Source: Bacteroidetes bacterium 37-13
GTDB taxonomy: Bacteria; Bacteroidota; Bacteroidia; Chitinophagales; LD1
Reading direction: 5' to 3'
DNA: 64,000 nt
Assembly (NCBI GenBank): GCA_001897535.1
Contig: MKTC01000040.1
Location: 204,601-268,600, forward strand
The notes beneath the pieces were generated by a model, which did no database searches, had not been told where the DNA came from, and worked only from the letters and a program-made list of their open reading frames with translations. The position numbers and the translations under genes were made by a program. Shown in pieces: positions 18,734 through 28,070 of this stretch (within the stretch, counting starts at the first letter, position 1; each line of letters begins with the position of its first letter).

Positions 18734-21319
18734 ATGAAGAAATATAAATTTAAGTCGTTAAAAGTTTTTGCTTCCGATGAATGGCTTGCGAACAGAACCC
18801 GTGCATACCGAACAGTTTTCGACCGTATGGAAACTGCATACATAAATGGCGAACTCGCTTTCTACAATAAACTTTTTGATGAAGAAGAATGGGAATGTGT
18901 AGTTATGCTAAAAGCATTTTCGCACATTGGTGGTGAAAAAAAAGAACTCTGCTGCCAAGAAGAAAAGCGAAAAGTGAGAACAGATGAAAATATTGTTCAC
19001 CTACACAAAGGCTGGGGAAACACCAACGCAGGCTTGTTTTGGACACATGGCGAATATAGCTGGGAAGCGTATATTGATGGCGAATTAGTAGGCTTTAGAA
19101 AGTTTTTTATTGAAGATGCAGGCAGTGTTTCAGCAAATAGTAATCCGTTTTTCGACTTAGAATCTCTGCGATTTTTTTCGGGAATATACTCAGCCGTAAA
19201 CGAGCCGGAAAAAACTTATTTGAAAAAAATTTCGCGAAGTAAAACACCGTATTTGTATGTAGAATTTAAAATTAAAAACCGTCTAAATACAGATTGGAAT
19301 TGCGAGTTATTTTTTAATTGGTACAATGCTGCCGGAATGTTAAAGGCACATATTGAACGCCAACGAAGAATTGAAGCCGGCAACGAAGGTGAAATTTTTA
19401 CCTTTAACGAAGGTTGGGGAAACGATTACCCCGGCACCTGGCAAGACGCACATTACAGGCTCGAAGTGGTGTTTATGGGTACGGTTGTAGCTGTGGTGCA
19501 TTTAGAAACTGGCAGTGAAGATGAAGAAGGCGATGTGCCAATAAATAATATTGCTCACGCATATATTGCACCGGCTAATGCGCAACCAATTGAGCCAAGC
19601 GAATCGCTCGCAGCGCAGATGGATAAACTGGAGCAATTAGTTGGTTTGGAAGATTTAAAATCAGAAATAAAGAATCACATTAAGTATTTAAACTTCCTGA
19701 AACTTAGGCAAGAAAGAGGCATTAACGAAGAAGGCAGTATTTCTTTACACAGCGTGTTTACGGGTAACCCGGGAACAGGAAAAACAACTGTGGTAAAAAT
19801 GCTTGGACAAATTTACAAAGGCATGGGTTTGCTTAGTAAAGGACATGTAAAAGAAGTGGATAGAAGCCAGCTGATTGGCGAATATATCGGGCAAACAGCA
19901 CCTAAAGTAAAGAAAGCATTAGAAGAAGCGAAAGGTGGAATTTTGTTTATTGATGAAGCTTATTCGCTTGCGCGCGAAGCAGATGACTCTAAAGATTTTG
20001 GACGTGAAGTGATTGAAGTTTTGGTGAAAGAAATGAGCGATGGAAATAAAGATATTGCCATTATGGTTGCAGGCTATCCGCGCGAAATGGAAAAATTTCT
20101 CGATTCAAATCCTGGGCTAAAATCACGCTTTAATCAGTTTTTTAATTTTGAAGATTATTTGCCTGAAGAACTGCAAGAGATTGCACTTTTAGCAGCCAGC
20201 CAAAGCACAGTTTCTATTACCAACGATGCACAAAAGTATCTCTTCGATGCGCTCACAGAAGCATTTAGAAATAGAGATAAAACCTTTGGTAATGCGCGTT
20301 TTGCTCACTCTGTAATTGCTGAGGCGAAAATGAATTTAGGCTTGCGGATAATGAAGAGAGATGATGTAAATGAGCTTTCGCAAGAGCAACTTTCGTTAGT
20401 TGAAGTAAGCGATATAAAAAAGGTATTTGATACCAAACGCAAACGCAAAGCAAATATTAAGGTGAATGAAAAATTACTGAAAGATGCGCTGAAAGAACTT
20501 GATGCATTAGTAGGTATTAAAAATATAAAAGAGGAAATTTATGAGTTAGTGAAACTGGTTCGCTTCTACGAAGAAGAAGGAAAAGATATTTTGAATCGTT
20601 TTTCATTACACAGTGTTTTTATTGGTAATCCAGGAACAGGAAAAACAACTGTAGCACGCATTGTAGCTAAAATTTACAAAGCTCTTGGATTGCTGGAACG
20701 CGGACACACAGTAGAAGTTGATAGGCAAGGTTTGGTTGCGGGATATTTAGGACAAACTGCAATAAAAACAGACGAAATTATTAATTCTGCAAAAGGTGGA
20801 GTGCTGTTTATTGACGAAGCATATTCTCTTGGCGAAGGCAACGATTACGGTAGAGAAGCAGTGGAAACTTTGCTAAAAAGAATGGAAGATATGCGTGGAG
20901 AATTTGCAGTAATTGTAGCTGGCTATACCGAGCCAATGGAGCGGTTTGTTAATTCAAATCCGGGCTTAAAATCGCGCTTCGATAAAACATATACTTTCAA
21001 CGATTACAGCATTGGCGATTTGTGCAATATTGCCATGTCGTTACTCAAAAAAGAAAGTTACCAGTTAGATGAAGTTTCGCAAAAATATTTAGAAAAATAC
21101 ATCACCAATTTGTTTGAAAACAGAGAAAAACATTTTGGCAACGCACGTGAAATTCGTAAACTGGTGGAACACGCTATTCAAAACCAGCACTTGCGTTTGG
21201 CATCGCTTGCAAAAGAAGAACGCGCTAAACAAAATCTTTCTTCTATCACCGAAAATGATTTAAAAGATTTAGAAGAAATTACTTCTAAAAAGCGCGGACT
21301 TGGTTTTCGGTATAGATAA
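18734..21319 (+). CDS. Double AAA+ ATPase (CbbX/SpoVK-like) with duplicated N-terminal module
   Basis: The 861-residue protein has two consecutive AAA+ domains of the CbxX/CfqX type. Walker A is GNPGTGKTT at about residue 343 and again at 629; Walker B is LFIDEAYSLA near 404 and LFIDEAYSLG near 690. Each is followed by the GLKSRF arginine-finger segment. The first 270 residues hold two related modules: each has a W-x-C strand ([E/D]W[E/N]C) and then GWGN...G-W...Y-x-E...G-x-V, at about residues 55-135 and 185-265. They look like beta-sandwich repeats. The ATPases of this group remodel partner proteins as hexamers; the partner here is unknown. The ATG at 18734 (MKKYKFKS) is chosen over 18665. 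Confidence 0.82.
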   Translation: MKKYKFKSLKVFASDEWLANRTRAYRTVFDRMETAYINGELAFYNKLFDEEEWECVVMLKAFSHIGGEKKELCCQEEKRKVRTDENIVHLHKGWGNTNAGLFWTHGEYSWEAYIDGELVGFRKFFIEDAGSVSANSNPFFDLESLRFFSGIYSAVNEPEKTYLKKISRSKTPYLYVEFKIKNRLNTDWNCELFFNWYNAAGMLKAHIERQRRIEAGNEGEIFTFNEGWGNDYPGTWQDAHYRLEVVFMGTVVAVVHLETGSEDEEGDVPINNIAHAYIAPANAQPIEPSESLAAQMDKLEQLVGLEDLKSEIKNHIKYLNFLKLRQERGINEEGSISLHSVFTGNPGTGKTTVVKMLGQIYKGMGLLSKGHVKEVDRSQLIGEYIGQTAPKVKKALEEAKGGILFIDEAYSLAREADDSKDFGREVIEVLVKEMSDGNKDIAIMVAGYPREMEKFLDSNPGLKSRFNQFFNFEDYLPEELQEIALLAASQSTVSITNDAQKYLFDALTEAFRNRDKTFGNARFAHSVIAEAKMNLGLRIMKRDDVNELSQEQLSLVEVSDIKKVFDTKRKRKANIKVNEKLLKDALKELDALVGIKNIKEEIYELVKLVRFYEEEGKDILNRFSLHSVFIGNPGTGKTTVARIVAKIYKALGLLERGHTVEVDRQGLVAGYLGQTAIKTDEIINSAKGGVLFIDEAYSLGEGNDYGREAVETLLKRMEDMRGEFAVIVAGYTEPMERFVNSNPGLKSRFDKTYTFNDYSIGDLCNIAMSLLKKESYQLDEVSQKYLEKYITNLFENREKHFGNAREIRKLVEHAIQNQHLRLASLAKEERAKQNLSSITENDLKDLEEITSKKRGLGFRYR

Positions 21320-21328
21320 AAGAGAGGG

Positions 21329-22135
21329 CTAAAACTGCTTTACTTTTAAGTTTAGTTCGTAAGTGCATTTTGGATTTGCCAAAGCGTCAAATTCATTTGA
21401 TTTAAAATTTCCCCTAACAAAAATTGCACACATAGTATTAGCAACATGGTACAAATTGGAGTGGAATTTTTTTGGCACGCCATCTAAAATAGCATTCATT
21501 ACTTCGAACCTTAAACTCTCCGGTGTATAGGCGTAATCGTGCCAAACTACGATTGAATTTTCGTGTATTAAATGCTCAAAAACTTTTTGGGTGTCTGATT
21601 TTACAAAGTCGTAAACGTGGTTTCCATCAATAAAAATTACATCGAACTTTTTGTTTAATGCTGCATAACTAAAAGTGCGCGAATCGCCTTCCAATTGTGT
21701 TACGTTCGGTAAGTTTTTTGAAAAGAAAAAGTGCGCATCTGCATATTTTTTTCCAAAGCCTAATTCCTCAATTTGCTTTTTAGAAAGATTTAATGTGAAA
21801 CATTCTTTAGCAACATTGGCAACATTAAAAACACTTTCGCCACGCCAAGTTCCAATTTCAAAATAGCTGGTGTTTTCAAACTTTTTGCAAAGCGATTTTA
21901 GCAATGCAATATCGGTGGGCAGCGAACCTCCGCCTAAGAATGAAAAGGATTCAAGATGTTCAGAAAAGTTAGGAAATAATTCGTTCAGTTGTATTTGCGG
22001 CAAGCCGTTTGGTAAATCATATTTCTCAACTACTGTGCTTTTCCAATTTTCATTTTCATCAATTACAAGGTTAAGCATATAAGGTTTGCGAATAATAATT
22101 TTTAGTGCTTTTAAAAGCTTTTTAAATTTTCCCAT
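21329..22135 (-). CDS. Class I SAM-dependent methyltransferase (Methyltransf_24 type)
   Basis: The 268-residue protein has the SAM-binding start SYFEIGTWRGESVFNVA (motif I) and a middle DVIFIDGNHVYDFVKSD, typical of the Methyltransf_24 group. VVWHDYAYTPESLR follows. Its 5' end overlaps the flippase gene by 14 nt, and a glycosyltransferase follows upstream, so it probably modifies a surface glycan or a precursor. The exact acceptor is unknown. No signal peptide or membrane segment is seen. Confidence 0.78.
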   Translation of the reverse strand: MGKFKKLLKALKIIIRKPYMLNLVIDENENWKSTVVEKYDLPNGLPQIQLNELFPNFSEHLESFSFLGGGSLPTDIALLKSLCKKFENTSYFEIGTWRGESVFNVANVAKECFTLNLSKKQIEELGFGKKYADAHFFFSKNLPNVTQLEGDSRTFSYAALNKKFDVIFIDGNHVYDFVKSDTQKVFEHLIHENSIVVWHDYAYTPESLRFEVMNAILDGVPKKFHSNLYHVANTMCAIFVRGNFKSNEFDALANPKCTYELNLKVKQF

Positions 22136-23381
22136 TTTCTAAATTTCTTAGATATGCATAAAAGAGAAGCATAGTGTAAATACCTGTGAAGGTTAATGCC
22201 AGAGCCATTCCTACGGCTGCGCCAATAATGCCGTAAATTGGGATAAGCCAAAAACCAACTGCTAAAATAATTACGATTGCGCCTAAAGTGGCGTGTGTAT
22301 TCCAGTTTGCTTTACCGATGGCAGCAGCCAAGTTTCCATATAAACTTCTAAGCCACATATTTAAAACTAATGCCAAAAGTATAATAAAAAACACCCAGCC
22401 GTTTCCGCAATAATCATTTCCAAAAAAGAGTGGAACAATCAGGTCTTTGAGTAAAAATCCAACTAAAATTATCGCTATGCCAAGCGGAATAAATATTTTG
22501 TAGTAATTCTTAATGTAGTATTTTAAATAGCCGACATCTTGGTGATTTAGTGTGAGTTTGGGATAATCTGTTTGCATAAAAATTTGTGGCAGCAGCGCTA
22601 AATTCATAGGTAAAATAATAGCTGTTTTGTAGAAGGCAATATCGCTTTCTTGCATCATTAAACCGATAAGCATAAAATCTATTGAAAACAAAATATCGGA
22701 AAAAAAACTATTTAAACTGGAGTGAATAGAGTAGCTCCAGAATTCTTTAGTATTAAAATTAAGTGTAGGTACAAAGTTGGCATACATCGGTTTTTTAAAA
22801 TAGATGAGCGAAACCCAAGGCATTATTGCCATTGCTACCAAATAGCCGGTTAAGGCAAAGCCAAAAGTGCCAACCACAACCATTGCTAAACCAACAACAC
22901 TCACGGTCATGTTTAGAATTGAAAAGCGTTTATTGTCGTTGTTGGTACGTAAATAAGTTTGAATATGATTTAAAAAATAAGTGCCAACCAAACGAACGCC
23001 AAAGAGAAGAATGATGAGTTTTAAATTCCCGTATTTGAGCGTGTAGAAATAGCAAACGATAAAGTAAAAAACAGTAATCATTAAATGATTTGCCATTCCT
23101 TTTCTAAAAGCATAGTTGCTTATAGCGTCTCTATTTTCATTGTTTTTTTCAAGCACTCCAAAGCGCAGCAAACCTTGGTAAGAGCCCATTCCGCTTAGCG
23201 GAACAAAAATGGCAAATACAGAAAATACTAAAGCTACTAATCCAAATTCTTCTTTTGAAATTAAGCGCGCTGCAATAATATTGGTAAGCAGCATTGAGAA
23301 TTTTGAAACAAAGATTGATGTAAAAACAAACAGTCCTTTGTTTTGAATAAATTCTTTAAGAAAACGGATTAGCTCTTTCAT
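22122..23381 (-). CDS. Polysaccharide flippase (Wzx/MATE-like, MVF superfamily)
   Basis: The 419-residue protein has about 12 membrane helices. It starts with the family pattern VFTSIFVSKFSMLLTNIIAARLISKEEFGLVALVFSVF (split here between helices 1 and 2). It likely moves a lipid-linked oligosaccharide across the inner membrane for a surface polysaccharide. It lies between a glycosyltransferase gene (18 nt upstream) and the methyltransferase (14-nt overlap), forming a three-gene minus-strand unit. No polymerase or initiating transferase is present, so this is only part of a pathway. Confidence 0.85.
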   Translation of the reverse strand: MKELIRFLKEFIQNKGLFVFTSIFVSKFSMLLTNIIAARLISKEEFGLVALVFSVFAIFVPLSGMGSYQGLLRFGVLEKNNENRDAISNYAFRKGMANHLMITVFYFIVCYFYTLKYGNLKLIILLFGVRLVGTYFLNHIQTYLRTNNDNKRFSILNMTVSVVGLAMVVVGTFGFALTGYLVAMAIMPWVSLIYFKKPMYANFVPTLNFNTKEFWSYSIHSSLNSFFSDILFSIDFMLIGLMMQESDIAFYKTAIILPMNLALLPQIFMQTDYPKLTLNHQDVGYLKYYIKNYYKIFIPLGIAIILVGFLLKDLIVPLFFGNDYCGNGWVFFIILLALVLNMWLRSLYGNLAAAIGKANWNTHATLGAIVIILAVGFWLIPIYGIIGAAVGMALALTFTGIYTMLLFYAYLRNLENGKI

Positions 23382-23399
23382 TTGCTTAGCAGCACAAAT

Positions 23400-24542
23400 T
23401 TAATTGCAAACTAATTGATTGTAAACTTCATCAAATTTTTGTGCAATAGTTTGTTTAGAAAAATGCGCTACGGCATATTGATGCAGTACTTCCTTAGAAG
23501 CAAACTTTTTACCATTACAAACTAAAACCATCGCGTCATAAAGTGCATTCTCATCGGCTTTAGGAATTAAAATTCCCAATTCTTCAGGTAGAAACTGAGC
23601 GATGCCACCCACATCAGTACCAATAAAAATTAAACCACTTGCATAAGCTTCAATTTGAACACAGGGTTGATTTTCGTAATTGCTGAAAAGTACAAAGCAA
23701 TCGGCATTTGCCATTTTTTCAACTACTTCGTTATGCTTTAAGTCGCCAAATACTTTAATGTATTTTGAAAGTTGATGTGTTTCAATGAAAGTAGTTATCG
23801 GTTTCAAAGATCCGTTGCCGCCAATATGAAATTCAAAGTCGAAACCTGCATCTGCTAAGCGTTTGGCAACATTCAACATGCCGCTTACATTTTTATGCTC
23901 TTCTTTCAGCATAGAAATGTGTAGAAATTTTACAGTTGAATTTTTTGTGTTTGCTGCTTGAATGTGAAAGCGTTCGGTGTCCACTACATTTGGAATTACT
24001 TGCATTGCTTTTTTAGGAGAAATGGCTTGCATACTTTTCCCTAAATGATTAGAAACAGGTAAATACATTGCTGCTCCGGCTAAAATTTTTTTAATCATAA
24101 AACGCATTCCAAAATTCATTTTTGGAAAATGCTCCTGATGCAATCCTGTCCAGTTTTCGCTTATTACATATTTTTTATGCTTGAACCATTTTAAGTAGAG
24201 CGCAAAAATTCCTGCCGTGTAGCAAACATTTAAGTGCACTAAATCTATTTCATCAATTTTTTTAAATGCTTTTTGCCAGGCAATAAACCTTTTAAAAAAA
24301 TTAAACGGACGAAAAAATGAAGGTTTGTAATAGACAATTATCTCAGTGATGTCGCTTTTCGTTTCTGTAATTTCATAGTTGCTTTTTAAGCTTTTGTCGT
24401 TCACTGCATAAAGCACTGTAATTCTATTGTGCAAAGCTGCTGCTTGTGCATGGCGCTGAATAAAATCGCCATTAAAGTTATCGGTTCGCGAAGGATACCA
24501 AGAAGCCAAAAACAATATATGTTTAGATTTTCGAGCGTTCAT
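23400..24542 (-). CDS. Family 4-type glycosyltransferase
   Basis: The 380-residue GT-B protein starts HILFLASWYPSRTDNFNGDF, a typical family 4 N-terminus. It carries ENWTGLHQEHFPK and PVSNHLGKSM in the acceptor domain. The C-terminal half has KFLHISMLKEEHKN and the donor-site region SNYENQPCVQIEAYASGLIFIGTDVGG with its E-x7-E type pair. It should add a sugar from a nucleotide donor to a surface glycan at the cytosolic membrane face. It is the first gene of the minus-strand glycan unit. Donor and acceptor cannot be told from sequence. Confidence 0.86.
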   Translation of the reverse strand: MNARKSKHILFLASWYPSRTDNFNGDFIQRHAQAAALHNRITVLYAVNDKSLKSNYEITETKSDITEIIVYYKPSFFRPFNFFKRFIAWQKAFKKIDEIDLVHLNVCYTAGIFALYLKWFKHKKYVISENWTGLHQEHFPKMNFGMRFMIKKILAGAAMYLPVSNHLGKSMQAISPKKAMQVIPNVVDTERFHIQAANTKNSTVKFLHISMLKEEHKNVSGMLNVAKRLADAGFDFEFHIGGNGSLKPITTFIETHQLSKYIKVFGDLKHNEVVEKMANADCFVLFSNYENQPCVQIEAYASGLIFIGTDVGGIAQFLPEELGILIPKADENALYDAMVLVCNGKKFASKEVLHQYAVAHFSKQTIAQKFDEVYNQLVCN

Positions 24543-24654
24543 ATTTGAAGAAGTGAAAGTACTTTATTCTTTGGTAACCCAAGGTTTGCACTGGGTATAA
24601 AAGTTAAATTCAGATTAAGCAATAGAAATTTAAGCGAAACGTAATAGAGCATAA

Positions 24655-24686
24655 ATAAAAAAGCCCCACCAAAAAGGTGAGGCTTT
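24655..24686 (-). terminator. Terminator of tRNA-Asp
   Basis: On the minus strand, AAAGCCTCACC pairs with GGTGGGGCTTT around a T5 loop and is followed by more T. It begins 2 nt after the mature tRNA end. Confidence 0.85.
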
Positions 24687-24687
24687 G

Positions 24688-24761
24688 CGGACCGGACGGG
24701 ACTCGAACCCGCGACCTCTGCCGTGACAGGGCAGCATTCTAACCAACTGAACTACCGATCC
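24688..24761 (-). tRNA. tRNA-Asp (anticodon GTC)
   Basis: The 74-nt gene folds as a full cloverleaf: acceptor GGATCGG pairs with CCGGTCC (one G-U), followed by discriminator G. The D arm contains AGTTCAGTTGGTTAGAAT. The anticodon stem CTGCC/GGCAG encloses the loop CTGTCAC, with anticodon GTC. The T arm is GCGGG-TTCGAGT-CCCGT. The CCA end is not encoded. Confidence 0.97.
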
Positions 24762-24890
24762 TTTCCTTGAAAAGGGAGCGCAAATATAATCGCTTAAAAA
24801 TTCAATGCAAGAGTTTCGTAAAAAATTGTTTGCGAACGCTTATTTTCGCCACTCTGTTTTCCTATTTAGAATAAACAAAACAAAATATAA

Positions 24891-25868
24891 ATGACATTTT
24901 TAGATTTTGAATCTCCCATTGCCGCATTGGTTGAAGAGCGCGAAAAGCTTAAACAAATTGAGCTTCGCAGCGGAGTGAGCATGAGCGATAAAACCAGTGA
25001 AATAGAAACTAAAATTAAAGAAAAGCAAAAAGAGCTCTATTCAAATTTGACAACTTGGCAGCGTATTCAGGTGAGTCGCCACCCTGAACGCCCTTATTCT
25101 TTATTTTATATTGAATTTGTTTGTGATTCGTTTATCGAACTTTTTGGCGATCGCCATTTTAAAGACGATAAAGCGATGGTTGGCGGTTTTGGTAGCCTAA
25201 ACGGAGAAACAGTAATGTTTATCGGCAACCAAAAAGGAGTAAACACCAAAATGCGTCAATATCGAAATTTTGGAATGGCAAATCCTGAAGGCTATCGAAA
25301 AGCATTGCGCTTAATGAAGTTGGCAGAAAAATTTAATAAGCCGATTGTAACTTTAATTGATACTCCGGGTGCTTTCCCTGGTGAAGAAGCCGAGCAGCGT
25401 GGACAAGGCGAAGCCATTGCCAGAAATTTATTTGAAATGGTGAATTTAAAAGTTCCGGTTTTGTGCATTGTAATTGGTGAAGGCGCATCGGGCGGGGCTT
25501 TGGGAATTGGCATTGGCGATAAACTTTTAATGTTGGAAAACACTTGGTATTCTGTAATTTCTCCTGAATCGTGCTCTTCAATTTTATGGAGAAGTTGGGA
25601 ACACAAAGAAAAGGCTGCCAACGCATTAAAGCCAACACCAAACGATTTATTTAAGTACAAAATTATTGATGGAATTGTGAAAGAACCGTGTGGTGGAGCA
25701 CATAGCAATCCACAAGAAATGGCGAAAACTTTAAAGAAGACAATACACAAATATTTAGAAGAATTAAAAGCACAAACACCTGAAGAAAGAATTGAAAACA
25801 GAATCAATAAATTCTCGAAAATTGGAGTTTACGAAACATTGCAAACGAAGGAAGAAATACAGGGCTAA
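24891..25868 (+). CDS. accA: Acetyl-CoA carboxylase carboxyltransferase subunit alpha
   Basis: The 325-residue protein begins [20 protein letters not shown], the coiled N-terminal segment of AccA. It continues with the crotonase-fold core: [49 protein letters not shown] and [28 protein letters not shown] follows. With AccD it transfers the carboxyl group from carboxybiotin to acetyl-CoA, the first step of fatty-acid synthesis. Its TAA overlaps the ATG of the next gene by one base, giving an accA-(unknown)-dapA operon. Confidence 0.96.
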   Translation: MTFLDFESPIAALVEEREKLKQIELRSGVSMSDKTSEIETKIKEKQKELYSNLTTWQRIQVSRHPERPYSLFYIEFVCDSFIELFGDRHFKDDKAMVGGFGSLNGETVMFIGNQKGVNTKMRQYRNFGMANPEGYRKALRLMKLAEKFNKPIVTLIDTPGAFPGEEAEQRGQGEAIARNLFEMVNLKVPVLCIVIGEGASGGALGIGIGDKLLMLENTWYSVISPESCSSILWRSWEHKEKAANALKPTPNDLFKYKIIDGIVKEPCGGAHSNPQEMAKTLKKTIHKYLEELKAQTPEERIENRINKFSKIGVYETLQTKEEIQG

Positions 25869-26392
25869 TGAACTGGTGGTATAGTTTAAGAAAATTCTTT
25901 TTTTTGCAAACATTTAATGCAATTCGCGCAAAAGAGCACAGTTTTGTAAACTGGGAAAAAGTGAAAACTGTAAGTATTTTGTTGGCAGATAATTCGGCAA
26001 CTTCACAGCAAGAATTAAATGAGGCAATCCAATTTTTAGCTAAAGAAAATAGAGCTGTTGTACTGTTGTCTTTTACCGAGCAAGAAAAAGTAGAAGGAAG
26101 CGAACAATTATTTTCTAAAAAGAGTTTAAATTGGTGTTTTGTACCCGAAGGTATTGCGGTTACAAACTTCTGCAATGCTAAAAGCGATGTGCTATTTGCT
26201 TTTTACAAACATGAAAATCTCACCATGGATTTTATAGTGAAGCAAAGCAGTGCAAAATGTAGAGTTGGTATTTTTAGCGAAGCCAAAACCGATAATTTTG
26301 AGCTAATGATAAATCCACCAACAGAAAATATACTGAGCTTGAAAAAACTAATAGAACAGAGTATAACTTATCTTCAAAAAACTGAAAATTAA
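25868..26392 (+). CDS. DUF6913-like protein of unknown function
   Basis: The 174-residue protein has no signal peptide. It has a glycosyltransferase-like alternation of strands (VKTVSILLADNS, NRAVVLLSFTEQ) and a C-terminal half with KSDVLFAFYKHENLTMDFIVKQSSAKCRVGIF. It resembles the small Bacteroidota family (DUF6913) that sits directly before dapA; I recognise it by size, wording and position rather than a known function. It overlaps accA by one base and is followed by dapA after one base, so it is almost certainly co-translated with them. Confidence 0.65.
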   Translation: MNWWYSLRKFFFLQTFNAIRAKEHSFVNWEKVKTVSILLADNSATSQQELNEAIQFLAKENRAVVLLSFTEQEKVEGSEQLFSKKSLNWCFVPEGIAVTNFCNAKSDVLFAFYKHENLTMDFIVKQSSAKCRVGIFSEAKTDNFELMINPPTENILSLKKLIEQSITYLQKTEN

Positions 26393-26393
26393 T

Positions 26394-27275
26394 ATGAAAA
26401 AATTTCAAGGAACAGGTGTTGCTTTGGTAACGCCATTTAGCAAAAGCGGCAAAGTAGATTTTAAAGGTTTGGCCAATGTGATTGAACTGAATATTACCAA
26501 CGGAACTGAATATTTAGTTACACAAGGAACAACGGGCGAAACTGCCGTGCTTTCAAAAGAAGAAAAGAAAGAAGTAATAAAGTTTACAGTGGAGCAAACT
26601 GCCGGAAGAGTGCCTGTGGTTGCGGGTTTTGGTGGTAACAATACACTTGCTATTGCCCACGATTTAGAAACATTTGATTTCACAGGAATTGATGCAGTTT
26701 TGAGTGTGAGTCCATACTACAACAAGCCAACACAAAAAGGAATTATAGAGCATTACAAAGTGCTTGCAGCGGCTTCTCCCAAGCCAATAATTTTGTATAA
26801 TGTTCCAGGAAGAACAAGCTCAAATATCGAAGCAGAAACTACTTTGAAAATTGCCAATGAAATACCAAATATAATTGGCATAAAAGAAGCTTCCGGCAAT
26901 TTTGCACAAGCTATGCACTTAGCAAAATATCGCCCTGAAAATTTCTTGCTCATCAGCGGAGACGACAATATCACTTTAGGCTTACTTGCTTATGGTTTCG
27001 ATGGTGTAATTTCTGTGGTAGGTCAAGCATTTCCAAAAATATTTAGCGAAATGGTTCGCTGTGGCTTGCGTGGCGATTTTGCCCAAGCGCGCGAATTACA
27101 TTACAAACTAAACGATATTACAGACATGCTTTTTGCCGAAGGAAATCCGGGTGGCGTAAAGTATGCGTTAGAAATTCTTGGCGTATGCGAAAATAATCTT
27201 CGCTTGCCATTGGTTTCTATTGGCGAAGAACTAAAACTGAAAATGAGAACCGCAATAAAGCAGTTGGAAAAGTAG
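26394..27275 (+). CDS. dapA: 4-hydroxy-tetrahydrodipicolinate synthase
   Basis: The 293-residue TIM-barrel enzyme shows FQGTGVALVTPF, TQGTTGETAVLSKEEK, VVAGFGGNNT and SVSPYYNKPTQKGIIEHYK. The Schiff-base region NIIGIKEASGNFAQAM contains the catalytic Lys, and LLISGDDN follows. It condenses pyruvate with aspartate semialdehyde, committing carbon to lysine and diaminopimelate for peptidoglycan. It closes the accA operon and is convergent with the next gene, with only 7 nt between the stops. Confidence 0.96.
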   Translation: MKKFQGTGVALVTPFSKSGKVDFKGLANVIELNITNGTEYLVTQGTTGETAVLSKEEKKEVIKFTVEQTAGRVPVVAGFGGNNTLAIAHDLETFDFTGIDAVLSVSPYYNKPTQKGIIEHYKVLAAASPKPIILYNVPGRTSSNIEAETTLKIANEIPNIIGIKEASGNFAQAMHLAKYRPENFLLISGDDNITLGLLAYGFDGVISVVGQAFPKIFSEMVRCGLRGDFAQARELHYKLNDITDMLFAEGNPGGVKYALEILGVCENNLRLPLVSIGEELKLKMRTAIKQLEK

Positions 27276-27282
27276 TTTTAGA

Positions 27283-27573
27283 TTAACTCAGTTCCACTTT
27301 CACAATAGCTTCTGTTGGAATATAAATTCCACCCTTTAGCATAATAAAACTGTCGGTGAAAGCCCACACGGTTGTTTCTACTACTTTTCTTCCTTCAGAA
27401 GTAGAAAAATGAATTTTTACTTTGTTATGATAGCCATTGCCGAGCAGCATGGCGCGATATAAGTTTTTGTCGTTTTGTTTACGCTCTTCAGCGCTAAGGC
27501 GCAATCTTCCGTTTGTGAAATTGCAAACGCCAATCAATTCTTTTTCAATAGTTGCAATAGCAGATAAGTGCAT
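27283..27573 (-). CDS. Small unknown protein A of a tandem paralogous pair
   Basis: The 96-residue protein is soluble and has no signal peptide. The second half reads VKIHFSTSEGRKVVETTVWAF, then IMLKGGIYIPTEAIVKVEL. It aligns with the next gene upstream, sharing A/S-M-x-LGN-x-Y, V-E-x-x-V, LKGG, the IP/VP turn and AI-x-V at the same spacing. The strand pattern suggests a small Sm- or SH3-like barrel, but that is inference from pattern only. It is 64 nt downstream of its paralogue, so the two likely form one transcript. Confidence 0.65.
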   Translation of the reverse strand: MHLSAIATIEKELIGVCNFTNGRLRLSAEERKQNDKNLYRAMLLGNGYHNKVKIHFSTSEGRKVVETTVWAFTDSFIMLKGGIYIPTEAIVKVELS

Positions 27574-27637
27574 ACGTGTTTTGGTTTTAAGGTTAATGTT
27601 CCTTAATACTTACGCTAAAACAATAAAAAGGTTTCTG

Positions 27638-27922
27638 CTAATAAACTTTTACTTCAGCAATGGCATGAACAGGCACTTTGGTACCGCCTTTCAAAAATAC
27701 CATTCCTTCGTTCATGGCTAAAACAATACCGTGAAGCTCGACAGTTTCTTCGGTTGTAACCACTTGCATTTGCACGCGCTTGCCGTAATTATTGCCCAAT
27801 ACCATTGAAAGGAATAGCGTATCTTTTCGCAACTCTTGGTGATACGAATTGGCGAGTACGTCTTTTTCTACAAAGTCATATTCAAATACTGCTGGGGCAT
27901 CAATTGTGGTAATTTGTTTCAC
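27638..27922 (-). CDS. Small unknown protein B of a tandem paralogous pair
   Basis: The 94-residue protein contains LSMVLGNNYGKRVQMQVVTT, VELHGIVLAMNEGMVFLKGG and TKVPVHAIAEVKVY. It is the first gene of the pair and shares the LGN-x-Y and LKGG-x-x-[IV]P-x-x-AI motifs with protein A, though overall identity is low, so the duplication is old. No catalytic residues or metal ligands stand out. A small nucleic-acid or ligand-binding barrel is possible but unproven. Confidence 0.65.
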   Translation of the reverse strand: MKQITTIDAPAVFEYDFVEKDVLANSYHQELRKDTLFLSMVLGNNYGKRVQMQVVTTEETVELHGIVLAMNEGMVFLKGGTKVPVHAIAEVKVY

Positions 27923-28070
27923 TCTTTTTCCGTTTACGAATTGTTGGCGAAAGTGTTTTCCTAATCTTATTTATTAAATAATATTTATCCACTAATTGTT
28001 AGCGGATTACTAAATCTGTTTTACTTGTTATACAAACGGGAAATTTTGTTTGCTTTGTTGCAGTAATAAA

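Larger units (their letters stand above)
24543..24890. other. 348-nt intergenic region with tRNA-Asp
   Basis: This stretch between the glycosyltransferase and accA contains the tRNA-Asp gene and its terminator on the minus strand. The rest shows no further gene. Confidence 0.7.
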
